Source of the DNA: Chrysopilus asiliformis
Taxonomy: Eukaryota > Arthropoda > Insecta > Diptera > Rhagionidae
NCBI GenBank assembly: GCA_964034945.1
Contig: OZ035961.1
Coordinates: 7,236,001 to 7,300,000, forward strand
DNA length: 64,000 nucleotides
Direction: 5' to 3'
Of the stretch, positions 10,867 through 22,700 are shown piece after piece; within the stretch, counting starts at the first letter, position 1; every line of letters starts with the position of its first letter. The position numbers and the translations under genes are program-made. The notes under the pieces are model-generated. The model did not search any database, was not told the origin of the DNA, and was given only the letters and a program-made list of their open reading frames with translations.

Positions 10867-13189
10867 TACAGAAACTCATGTTAAATAAAAAATTTAAAAC
10901 TTTTTTTGAACTTGCTCGTCATCAGACATCTCCATTAAATCAGTGGCGTTTCTAATTAATTTTCGCATTTCCTTTCCACTCCTATCGGAACTTTCATTTT
11001 CTGCACCAAGATAAACCATAATAGAATCCATTTTTACGGGAGATTTAAATTTAAGTTTCAGTATTTCGAATCTCATAAAAAATATTTGAACGTATACATC
11101 AAATCAGCTAATTGTCAAAAAATTCAGCGCGGGGCTGAATAAAACTGCGTTTCTACGTCTACTAGAATAAGAAAATTTCATTCGATCGAGAAAAAATTTG
11201 CGTGGCGTTACACGTCCCGCCGGCTAGGGGAATAAGGCTGCTTATCTTATTACAATCGAAAAAGGCATAAATTCAGGCGTTCATCAAACATAATTGAAAT
11301 TCCTTGAAACTGAAAATTGAAATTCAAAAGGAAGATGGGGATAAAAATAAAACACAATTTAAATAAATGCTCTCAAAAAATAGGCCAAAAATCAAACTTT
11401 AATGTAGTGCAAGTACGTTATTGTATTTTTTTTATAAAAATTATTTAAGCTAAAAAGTTTCTTTTTTTAAATTTATTAAATATTTTTTATACTTTTTTAA
11501 ATGTATATATTACCTATACCAAATAAATATGTAATAATATTTTAATTTCTAATTACATACAATCTAATCTTTATCATTTATTTATATATTTTTAAATATA
11601 GTTTCCATTTTTGAAGAGGGCTTTATTTTCTTCCTTCAAAATAAAAGTTTTGTGATGATGACTTTACTTACTCACTACAATTTTCAGTTTAGGTTTAAAA
11701 TTTTTTGAAAAAATTGCCATGTAAACTTTACTTTTAAAAGCAAAAAAAATAATTCTTTAAAAATAAATTTCCTCGTATGTTTTTTTTTCTTTAAATTCCT
11801 AATACTTTGGTTAAGTTTTAGATTTTTGTTTTCGTTCTCGATTTCTAACAGAAATAATTTTGGTTTCAGGTTTTTTATATTTTGTTACTAAATTTTGGTG
11901 GATACTTGCATATGCAGTCCACAAAGACAGAATAAATAAACGCCTAATAGATATTTTGAAGCATGGTTTGTTTTTATATTGCACTTGTTTTAAACATGGA
12001 GTTCCGTGGAATTTTTGTGTCGAGAATTGAATTTGTTTTGTGAAGAGAAGGTCATTCTATTTGAATTTTTTTTTCGGGCTTAATAGTCATCATTCAAGGA
12101 ATATCGGAATGAGTGCATTGATTTTTTTGTTTGTTTGTTTTTAAATGGGAATCTTCCCGGCTTGTATTGTTTCTCTTTTTCTATGTTGATTGAATGGAAA
12201 CAAACTTAGCACTCTAAAATTAGCCTAAGTATTTCCTAGGACACCATTTTGAAATATTGAGTATATGAGTACGGCCTAACGGTAACCAAAATATTCCTAC
12301 TATACTTACTACAAAAATTTCAATTTGAAAGCAATTTTCAGAAATTCACTATCGAATTAACCTATTAAGATAAACGCTATAACATAATATTGTGATGCAC
12401 TTTCAAAAATTTTAATAGGCAGAGAGAATGTAGAAGTTTTGAAATTCCGTACATAAACGCAATCCTAATAGAAAATCTATTATAAAAAAGTCTTATGCAA
12501 ATATATTTTGTGTGTGTGTGTATAAAAAAAACAAATGCACAGAATTTTGTTATTTTATAAAAAAAAAATATAATTGACATTTCCAAAATAATATCGCCAG
12601 AAATCTGTGACAGTGGTTGTAACCAATTCATAGCCAATTATTGTTCATTTGAATTTTTCTATGATTTTAATGGTTGCCTTATTTGCTTTGTTTTGAGAGC
12701 AATTACTCAATGAAGTTTTCTCAGATTACCAGAATCTGATATATGAGTTTGAATTTTACGAAAAATCAAAACGAATCGGTTGATTTTGTTTGTGATATTT
12801 TAATAATTACTTGTACATTAAAGTGTTTTATTCTGAATTAAAATATTTACTTTCAGTTTTTTCTAGAATTCATTACAATTAACATATGTAAAATATTTAT
12901 TTACGTTACTTTGTACTGGTATTTTTGTCAATAAAATATGTTTCAAGTTTCCATTTGTGTATGAAATACGCTAGCTGCCTAAAAACTGAATAAAAATTTG
13001 GATAAAAATATAGCACTAAACATACTTCATGCTGTGGTTTTAATTTTTTCCCAACGTTTTCAATTTGAACATTTAAATTTTTTAGTGCACAATACGTTTC
13101 AATAAAAATAAGTCAGAAAAGCACGACTGATAAGAAGTTTGACTCAGCCGTAGTCCGGATTTGAATTTTTAAGAGATATGATACACCAA
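10867..13189. other. AT-rich intergenic spacer
   Basis: Long poly-A/T tracts, no supported gene. A 60-residue minus-strand frame at 10894-11076 has no recognisable motif. The region lies between the mitoferrin promoter side and the 3' end of the LIM gene. Confidence 0.5.
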
Positions 13190-14987
13190 ATCATAAACAA
13201 ACTATATAAAGACTGTTTTTCTCTAACAACTCAGCTTTGAAAAATAATACCCCAAAGCAGCAGATATGCATGCGGTTGGCAGCGCACACGAGCAGCGGAG
13301 CATGTCGCTTGGCCGAAGAAAAACATTCAATTCATTTTCAAACTCTCCGATCAACACGAAGTTTTACCGAAATCGTAGTTTTCTATCAACTTTTGGGAAA
13401 GAACCGCTAGCTACAACGGTTACCTCCCATAAAATTTTTCTTAAATACTAATTTCTCGAACACTGCGCTTGTGAGAAAAAATGCATATAATCAAAATTAA
13501 AGGAAATAATATTGCCTACATTTTTAATTTTAGGTGAACTCCATCTCAACTCATACTCTCGTTTACAGTTAAGTTCGATTTCTTAACTTTGCTCGATTGG
13601 ATACTGTTAGGGATCTAAAAAAATTACCCGTATTTTTTTGTTTGGTAGAATACCGTCCGATCGGCGGAGGGGAGGGGGTCAAAGTCGGCGAAAACTCGAA
13701 ATCACAAAAACTTTAAAAATTTGTAACGGCTTAACCGATTGAGATGATATTGAACATTTTGGAAAGGTAATTCCTTGTGACAAAAAAATATTTTTTGACT
13801 TCCTCTCCCTCCCCCTCACCGTCATATTGTAAAGTTCAATTTAGTGACAATATAAATAAAATTTGGGGGTAAATGCGTTATTTAAAAAAAAAATCAAAAA
13901 AAAATCGAATACAAGAAAATTGTATATAGTTTACTGATTTTCGATTAGTTTTTATGTTTTCTGTACATAATATTAACTCAAAAGTTTTAGGAGTTTAAAA
14001 TTAATTATAAATTCATTTAAAAGAAAAATTTTTTTTCTTTGAGAAAGTTTCCGTTTGGAATAAATCTGTGAAAATTTTGAGTTTCTGGAAGTATTTTTAC
14101 AATTCAATTCGAGTTTTCGCCGACTTTGACCCCCTCCTCTCCGCCTACTGGAATTTATTCCCCGAAAAAAAATACGGGTAACTTTTTTTTAAGTCCCTAA
14201 CAACATCCAAATGAAAAAAGTTAAAAAAACAGAGGTGACTTTCAAGCTCCATTCAAGTCGAGTATGAAGTTTTTACATATCTCTAACGGTTCATGAGATA
14301 ATTTGAAAAACATTATTTTTCACATATTTTTTCGGAAACTTTAAATATTGCAGAAGAAAGTCATGTAATATTCACATCTTTTTTTTGAATTGTTTAAATC
14401 ATACTTTAAATTGTTTAAATAAAATACATTTTTTTGCTTTATCAAACTACAATTCGGTGGAAATTTGATAAAACTTGAAACTTACATTCTGAAAGCAATT
14501 TAAAAATATGAACAAAATATAACAAGATAAAATTTTTAGTTTGCTGTTTTTTTTAACGTTTAAAGTTCAAAATAAATTTTGAATTAAAGAACAAACTAAA
14601 AATTTTGTCATGTCACATATTTATTGTTAGCAATCAAAATATTCAAATCGAAAACCTGCGGAAGGAAAAAATACGCACAAACAAAAAAACACGCACACAC
14701 AATACAAACACACAAAAAAAACACCAAACACACTTGCCCCCGCTTCGTGTCGCTTGAATAAGAATTCAACGAGAATAAAACGAACTAGAAACGAAAACTG
14801 GTTTTAACAAAGGGCGAATGGAAGCAGCGGCATGTATAGGCGATCACCACGGCTGCTTGTGGCTGATGGTGTGTACTGCCGGCTAGCCGGCAGCTGCTAC
14901 GTCACGATGGGGTATTATTTTGAATTTCGGTTTTGCACTAAGTTGAGTTGTTAGAAAAAAACAGTCTTTATATAATTTGTTTATGAC
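13190..14987. mobile_element. 1.8-kb nested inverted-repeat (foldback-like) element
   Basis: Outer arms 13190-13255 and 14908-14987 are inverted copies (shared blocks TATATAAAGACTGTTTTT, CTAACAACTCA and AATAATACCCCA). Inner arms 13601-13706 and 14105-14206 are also inverted copies (shared AAATACGGGTAA-like, GGGGGTCAAAGTCGGCG and GAAAACTCGAA). Sequence between outer and inner arms is only loosely mirrored. Non-coding; looks like an aged large foldback element. Confidence 0.65.
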
Positions 14988-14993
14988 CAAATA

Positions 14994-15162
14994 TAGTAGA
15001 ATCCCGATAATTCGTACCCCGACAATTCGTATATCCCGCTAATTCGTATGAATTTGCTGGTCCCTTGAAAGAATTCCGATAATTCGTAATCCCGCTAATT
15101 CGAATATCCCGATACTTTGTATTTTTACTTCCCTTGAAATACGAATTATCGGGATTCTACTG
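14994..15162. mobile_element. Pogo/Tigger-like MITE
   Basis: Ends TAGTAGAATCCCGATAATTC and its reverse complement (right end CGGGATTCTACTG at 15150-15162) are flanked by TA on both sides (14992-14993, 15163-15164). Internal repeats of GATAATTCGTA and GCTAATTCGTA fill it. CAGTAGAA.CCCGAT.AT ends with a TA target are typical of pogo/Tigger elements. It abuts the foldback element by 6 bp. Confidence 0.75.
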
Positions 15163-16793
15163 TATGTCGTATTGCGCAATTTTTAAATATATACTCGTAT
15201 TGGGATTCTACCAACAAAAACGCAAAACACCTCTTGTCGAAAATGATACGACAGTCGTAATACGGGTGATAGTCAAAGTAATTTAGACGTTTTGCATTTT
15301 ATTCACTCAATCTTTGTATTTTATTTGTTTAGTTGTTTATTTGTTTAGTTATAAAAGCCTTTGGTAGAAGGAAAAACGACAAAATTCATTCAAAAATTGC
15401 AAAATTGTGAATTTTTGATAAAAAATAGCTCAAATCTTAGTAAACAACATACAGATTTTATAGTTTTTTCATACGTTTGCAGCTTTAACTTGAAAGGGAT
15501 AGTGGTAAAAATTCCAATTTCGCGACGTGTTAAAAAAAACGAATACAGTAGTTCTTAGCTTAATTCTACAAGCAATTTGCCAAGCGAAAAATATAGAATT
15601 TTTTTTTGTATTCTATGCAAAGCTTAAATCAAATTTTCGGACAAAAATTACTTTTACTAGTACTTTTTGATGAAAAATATGGAATCCCATTTATCCATAC
15701 ACCATGCTCTAATCAGAATGATTTCAAAATTTCAATTAGATTCCTCGACTCCAATTGGAACTTATTTCAATATTTCGATCAAAATGACTATATTGAAATT
15801 ATTCCATGTTGACGCTTTTATATTCCTTCTCTAAAGGTGCATTTAAGTGGGATAAATGTGTGATCCAAGCTTAACTCTTCAGTTGCAACTAAGCATTAAA
15901 GCGGGCACTAAATATATGAAGCAAATTTCGGTGCTTTTTTCCGCAATAAAACGGATATTGGAATAGTACGGAAACTACTGTACGTCCAAATCTGTTTGTC
16001 ACATCAGCTGCGTAAGTAGGAGACATTAAAGCTTTTAGATAATCCCTTGACCTTTAGATTGTGACAAACAAAAATGCCGGTAGTTTAAAGGTTAAGAAAA
16101 TATATTTCGCCTCTAAAATTTATGCACCCATAAAATCATTGTAATACAAAATTATCTACACTTAAAGTTAAATTAAAAAACCGATTCGTCTGATTTTCAG
16201 CAATAAAAATTACTCGAATAAATGCTAAACTTAGCTTTTAATTTTCATTTAAAACCATAAATGAATTATTTTAGTTTTGATTTCACAATGTTCGCACATG
16301 TATGCATTTTTTTTAGCTGACTAAGGATATGCCTTTAATGAATGTCATTTTTTATTATTTATTATTGTTGTTGGTTTTTCCGTTTTTCTTTCGTTTTGTT
16401 TTAAAATAGAAGTAGTAGACTTGGTAAATAATTTAATATCAATTATACAATATTAAACACGTTTAAGCCCACTAAACACATGCTTCTAAATGTTTTTTTT
16501 TTCATTGATTTTTAATGATTTTTTTTAAAAACTATTTTCATTGTAAATATAGGAAGAGGATACTTGTATTAAATAGCTAAATATGTTCTCTTAATGCTCG
16601 ATTTTGTTTCATTTTCATAATAAATTTTTTTTATATATATTTTTTATATATTTTAAGCTTTAAATATTTTGTTTTGAAATCATGCCAGCATCTTATTGCT
16701 TAAAAAGAATATTTAAAAGTTTCCTTATTTTTGTTTTGTGATTTTTTGTTGTTGTTTTGAATTGAATTTTAGTTTGATTGTGTTCAATTTGTT
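15163..16793. other. Spacer and predicted 3' UTR of the LIM gene
   Basis: A dispersed repeat at 15180-15290 is related to those at 10160 and 55745. Downstream of the LIM gene stop (below 16794) the DNA is T-rich on the plus strand; candidate AATAAA signals on the minus strand occur near 16345-16360, which would give a 3' UTR of about 440 bases. Nothing else supported. Confidence 0.4.
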
Positions 16794-19700
16794 TTAAAAT
16801 AGTCGGGCACGTCGTTTAAGTTCGTTTCTTCTCCATTGTGGTAAACGATAGAATTCGGCTCTGGAACATTGCATAATTGCCTCAAATTCAACATCAGATA
16901 AATGTCGCTGAAATTATTTAATTTTTTACATATTTGAAATTCAAATGAATTAAGTTGTGAAAAACTGACCTCTAGATTGCAACGATCAACATCAGCAGGC
17001 AAGCGATAGTTTGTAATTAAAAGCAAATGATAAGGATAAATTTTTGCTGGTTCATGAACTAGCATTGAATGTGCCATATTTGGTAGACTGCGTCTGATTA
17101 ATCCAGCTTGTGGATAGTGATAAGATAAGGCTCCAGAATATGTGCTGGATGCTGGTAACTCTGCCATCTAAAAGTTATTGCGTTTCAATTGAAATTTATA
17201 TAAATTTTGAATATAAAATTGCGTAAATTTACATTTAGGGCTCGTCTGTCTTGTTCCGGAATCGAATCGACGGATACTAAAATTGAAAAGAAATTCAGTC
17301 AAAATTTATTCAAATTTCAAACAAAAAAAAATGCCTTGGAATGTTTAACTTTGGAATATTTTTTTTTTCTAACTGTTTTTACGATCCAAAACATCCTGCT
17401 TTCAAAATGTAAGGACTATGGCGTCATTTTTAAACCCAGTTCTAATTCGTTATACAAAAGATTTGTGTATGCATAACCAAACAATTAAAACAGAAAAAAA
17501 TATGCAAATATAAAACTTTTGTAGAAGAAAAAACGTCAAAATTTGATTAGCTATCTTGAATAAATTTGCAGGCAGATCCCTGTTCCATTTAAAATAACGC
17601 ATTTTTCGGACAGTCCCAAAAACCGTTTCTAATTTTATGGGAAAACATTTTTTTTTAAGATTTTGTATATTTTTTAAGACATTTTTCTAGATTCAATGAC
17701 TCTTTTAAATAAAATGAATTCCCATTTTTTTAGATTTTTTTTCATGGTAAAAAATCATGTTACAAATTTTTAAAGCCCTCATTAAGCGGGCATACAGATT
17801 GACATCTTTAACACAATTCATTTTTTTATTAAGATAAAAAAACTATTAAAAATTACCATCCGATTTTCCGCAACTAAATTCTGTGCTGTGAGTTTTGTCG
17901 CCGAGTCCGCCGAAAGAAAAGTCCTATAAAATAGTTTAAAAAAGTATTTAATTTTCAAGCATTTAAGAGTATTTTTTTTTCTTTCTTTCGAAAATTTCTT
18001 GAAAAAAGCTACCAGACCATGCACATTTATAGAAATAAGAGAGAATGTAAAATAGTTGGAAACAAATCGTTTGTATGCGATTAAAAATCATACATCACAT
18101 AGCAGAAGTGAAGCTGGACTAAAATTCTTAAAATATTAAAATTGCATGTAAAAATTGCTTGTGTAAGACGACAAGGTGCTTTCCTTTTTAATAAAAACTT
18201 CATGCAGAAAATTACAATTAAAAAATGCTCGCTATTATTATAAAAAATCGAGAAAATTCAAAAGCAAAAATCAAAATATTATATCATAGAAAAAATTATC
18301 ACTATTTGAAATGCCTTGGCTTCCTTACTCACAATTTTTATTTTCTTACTCTTTAAAAAGCAAACAGAGAGATTCGTTTTTTTTTGTACAAAAAACTGGT
18401 TAATGCTCTAAATTTAATGCAGAAGAAAATTTCATTAAAAAATTAAAAAGGTTGCTCCAAATTAATTACAGACTAATGTGTTAAGAGAGAGACTTTTTAA
18501 AAATAATAATTATGAAACAACACAGGGCGATTATGAGTTTTTATTCTTTTTAACACATCACAATGTTGCCAAATCGTTAAACCCTAGTCCTACGTTGGTG
18601 ACCGAGTTTTTGTGACTTTTGTAACACAAAAATACATAAAATATATTCAATTTTTCATTAAAAAAACATGTTTGTATGTTAAATTCATCCACTTTCACAC
18701 AGAACGTTTCAGTGTAGAAATCTACACCTAGCGTAGAACCATAAATTTTTCCTTAACGTAGGACTACGGTTAATAACCTAATCCCTAGTGGATATTTCGA
18801 AAGAATCCTTGCTGATAGAACAATTGTTTTTGTAAACAAACTTCATCATCGCGTTATCAAAATCTGACAAGCATTTCTTTTAACAAGACTTCATCAAATT
18901 GTACGATTTTTATACAAATTTTCGTACAAATCACAAGATTTTACTTTCAGTCAAGTTCAAAAACATATAAAAAAACGTTCACTAAAAAAAGCATTTCCGG
19001 CAGAGTAGATTTCACAAGTTATCTTCATTAAAATTAATTTCCATAGGAGATGTACAAAAACTGGTCCAATTGGATATTCATGTATGGAAGCGTTATGTAA
19101 AATTGTATTCAAATCACTTTTTAAATTAATAGTATTTCGATCTGATGCACTGTTTAAAAAAATACCTCAAACCCTCTTTAGTTGTATTGGAGATGCTAGA
19201 GTGGATTTAACAATTTTGCTCATTAAAAAAAACTTAGCATTAGGTTAGGTTAGGTTGGAAAAACAGCGCGTGCCTAGGTGTGGACACAGCCCAAACAGCA
19301 TCGAAAAGTACGGGAACATGAGATTTGTTCTTTGCGACTTGAAAGAGTAGAAATTTACACAATCGGGATTAAAAATTTACACCTATAATTCACATCCGCG
19401 TAAAAGAAGCGAAAGAAGTGACGAGCACGATCTTTGGGGCAACATTCGCTTCATGAAAATCCTGCGGCGATAGAGCAGCATTTGATGGTTTTCGGGCCGA
19501 AATAGTGATTGGCTGTGGAGCCTGAACGTCAGTTTAATTTTGAAGAAGCGTGTGATGGAAAAAGTGACGAAACTGCTACCACTAAAGTTTCATTAAAGCT
19601 CCCCGTCTGAGAAACACCAAAAAAAATTGATGCCTTCAGCCGCCATATTTCTCACTGACATTTGATGGAAACGATTTCGTTTCGAGAATTAAATTTCTTA

Positions 19701-22700
19701 TTTCAGGCGAATGACTGAAGGATATTGCATAAAAAGTGGATAGCAGACATTTTTGAAACAGCATAATTTTATTGGCATCAAAATTTCATTGCAAAAGAAA
19801 AAAAAATTTTACCGATAAAATAAAATTAAAGAAATTTTTGATTAAAAACAAAATAATTCGATGGCCCATTAAAATCTGTTTAAATTTCAGATCCAATATT
19901 GTCGAAAAATTTTAATGGCAATTAAAATCACGACATGCAACCGGAAGAAAAGTCCATTATAAAATAACACTCCACAAAAGTTTCCATTAATTTGTCGCCA
20001 TTAGATTTTTCTCGTTCGTCTTCTGCTTACGTTTTTATTTGTTCATCTCTGTTTACTAGCAAGCATTCGAGGGAGAAAGAAAACCCGCTCGATGATTTGT
20101 GTAATTGTGTGATATAATGCCGTCAGATGACGCTCGCGCATGAGGCTACTAATTACGTCCCTGTCGTTATATTTGCGACGTAGCAAACCGCAGAAAAGTG
20201 TTCCCCACTATGTGTGTCGTTGCGCGTCTCATACGCACAACTAAATACGTATTTGCGACATAAACTGCTTATCGCCGCGATCTGCATGGTGACGAAATAT
20301 GGGGATAAACACCATAATTGCTACTTAAAATGCTATTTGGGAGTGCTTCACTTGGAAGCCTACAGCGCCATTAACTTAGATTTCATTTTAAAAAACAAGA
20401 ATGTATACGAAAATACAAGACTTTATATGTTCGTTCGCTAGTAGCTATCTATGAAGGATGTCCACTCAGGGGTTTTTGAAACCCTAAACGGAGAACTTTG
20501 AAAAAAACTGCGTTCTATTGCATCGAACAGCGCAAATGTTGTTAGCGATATTGGCAGTAAGAATTCCCTTCCCATCTAACCCCTTCCACAGACATTTCAT
20601 AAAGCAGTAAGCGGTTTTTATGGAGTTTTCAACATTAGATAGAGCCTGCTTTAGATATCATATAGCCCCAACAAAGTCTGCATAACCCTCCCCCCTTACC
20701 GCGTTTCCTGCCTTATTTTAAACCGGTGAACCAATTTCATTGAGGTTTTCGATATTATATAGAGAATTTTTAGGAAGCATGTGACACAAAAAATGTACAC
20801 TTTTCTCTCTTTTGATCCCTGGTCTTGGAAAAAACTACCCCAAGAAAGTAATATGAAACGGTAAATTTATGATTTCAACCGTTTTTATGCGCAGACGGGC
20901 AGGCAGAAGCCAACTAATTTTAATAATATCATATCATATTAATATTATGAAAGAAGTTTGTTTTTGTTACCGATTTTTTTAAAAACTACCCAAACAATTT
21001 TAATGAAACTACAGTGGAGTTCAAAGTAACATTGAGATGGTTACAGACTATGCTGTTTTCCATATTTCCCTTTCCTTCCTCCCCTTCTCCTGATATCTCT
21101 TGAACCGCTAAAGGGATTTGGATTCGGTTTTCACCATTAGAGAGGTTAGCCTGTAAACCCCCTCACCTGCTATATTCTGCAATTCTAAAGAGATTTAGAT
21201 CCTTGTTCAACATTGGAGAGGTCCAAGGAAAAGGAAAAATTTCGTCTACTAAAATCTATCCTACCCATTTCCTTGCAAGTTGTGCACACCTATCAAAAGC
21301 CGGATCGGAGGTCGAAGGCCAAGCAAGTAGAGAGGCAGTGGGATAGGGTTAGATCGCGAAGCATTCAGGACCGCAGTCTTTATCTATATTTTGATACTCT
21401 ATTTTGAAACTATATTATGTTTTTTGTTATGTATATTGATTTTGTTGTTGAAGTTTAATTCGACTTTTTGGCTGGTTTTCGGCTTAGACAGGCTTCACTG
21501 TAATATGATCAAATTTCTAAATGTGTGCGCCACCCCCACTGGCCAACTTTTATATTTGCAGTTCGAAGCCTTCTAACAAATTCTTCTAATATTCCCTTCA
21601 GTGCATCAATCAAAGGCTCATGTACGTTAATAAACTTGTCAAATGAATTGCATTCGTTTCACAAAAGGAGGTATTTTTTCGGACAAAAAATTGGCAACAC
21701 AGATTCAATATAAAAAAATGTTTTCAAAACAACGTAGAAGAATCCTAAATGCAAAATGTCACAACAAAACAATAACAAATGGCTATGAATAAAAAAATAT
21801 GGTTTTTAAAATGATTATGTCTTCTACATTCAAAACAGATTTGGAAATAAAAAAAAAAAACAACCGCAATAAGCAAGCGATGACCACAGATTATCTCTTT
21901 CTAGCTAAAAAAAAAGGTTCACATTGTTTTACTCAATTTCAATTAATATTTTAGGCATATATTTAAATTTTTACGCAATTAGATAGAAAGAAATATAGAG
22001 ACAGACGTAAATTAACATAGAAAGCTTACAGGAGCAACTTGTGCAGAACCAGTAGTTGTAGCAGAGCTGAAAGTATGCGAGCGAGGAGCCAAGCCGTATC
22101 CAGGTTTAGGTACATGACGAAGCGAACTCACCACTAATTTAAATATGATACAAGAAGAGATGCGCAATCGTGAAATTTTTTTAAATGTAAATTTTAATGT
22201 TTTTTTGGTTTTTAATTTTTTTTAGCCAGTTTAATGTTAATGACAGTTGAAAAGGCCAACAGGAACAAATGGTTAAAAATTCGGACAGCAACGAGATAAA
22301 AAAAAATATTTCTTATTTAATGTTAAGTTTAAGAAATCAATCACAAAATGATTTTAATTAAATATTACAAGAAGAATTAAACAAAAGAAGTTGAAAACTA
22401 TAAAAAAAATGTATAAGTATCTAGCAATACATGTGTAGCAAACAGAATAATATCGCCCGGCAGTCCATTTTCTCTAGCTTAGATTTCTTTTTTTTATCTT
22501 TATTTTTTTTTTGTTGTTGTGTGTGTGGTGTTATCAATTAAAACTTACAGAACTATAACCATTTCTAATTGATGATGGTAATGTCGATGTTTTAAAGCCA
22601 TATCCTGGTTTTGGGGGCGATCGGTAAGAGTGTATTGCTAATAATCGTTTATAACGGAAGATTTTCAAGAAATTGTAAACGCCAACGCAAAAATAAATAA

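Larger units (their letters stand above)
17168..22029. other. Large Unc-115 intron
   Basis: Contains the TTAA-flanked element at 18581-18769, a non-LTR tail at 19236-19330 and a degenerate tandem repeat at about 20520-21250. The remaining sequence is AT-rich with no supported gene. Confidence 0.5.

Noticed and set aside
10894..11076. 60-residue minus-strand frame with an acidic end
   Set aside because: No recognisable domain, no splice context, opposite to the adjacent Myb/SANT-like fragment.
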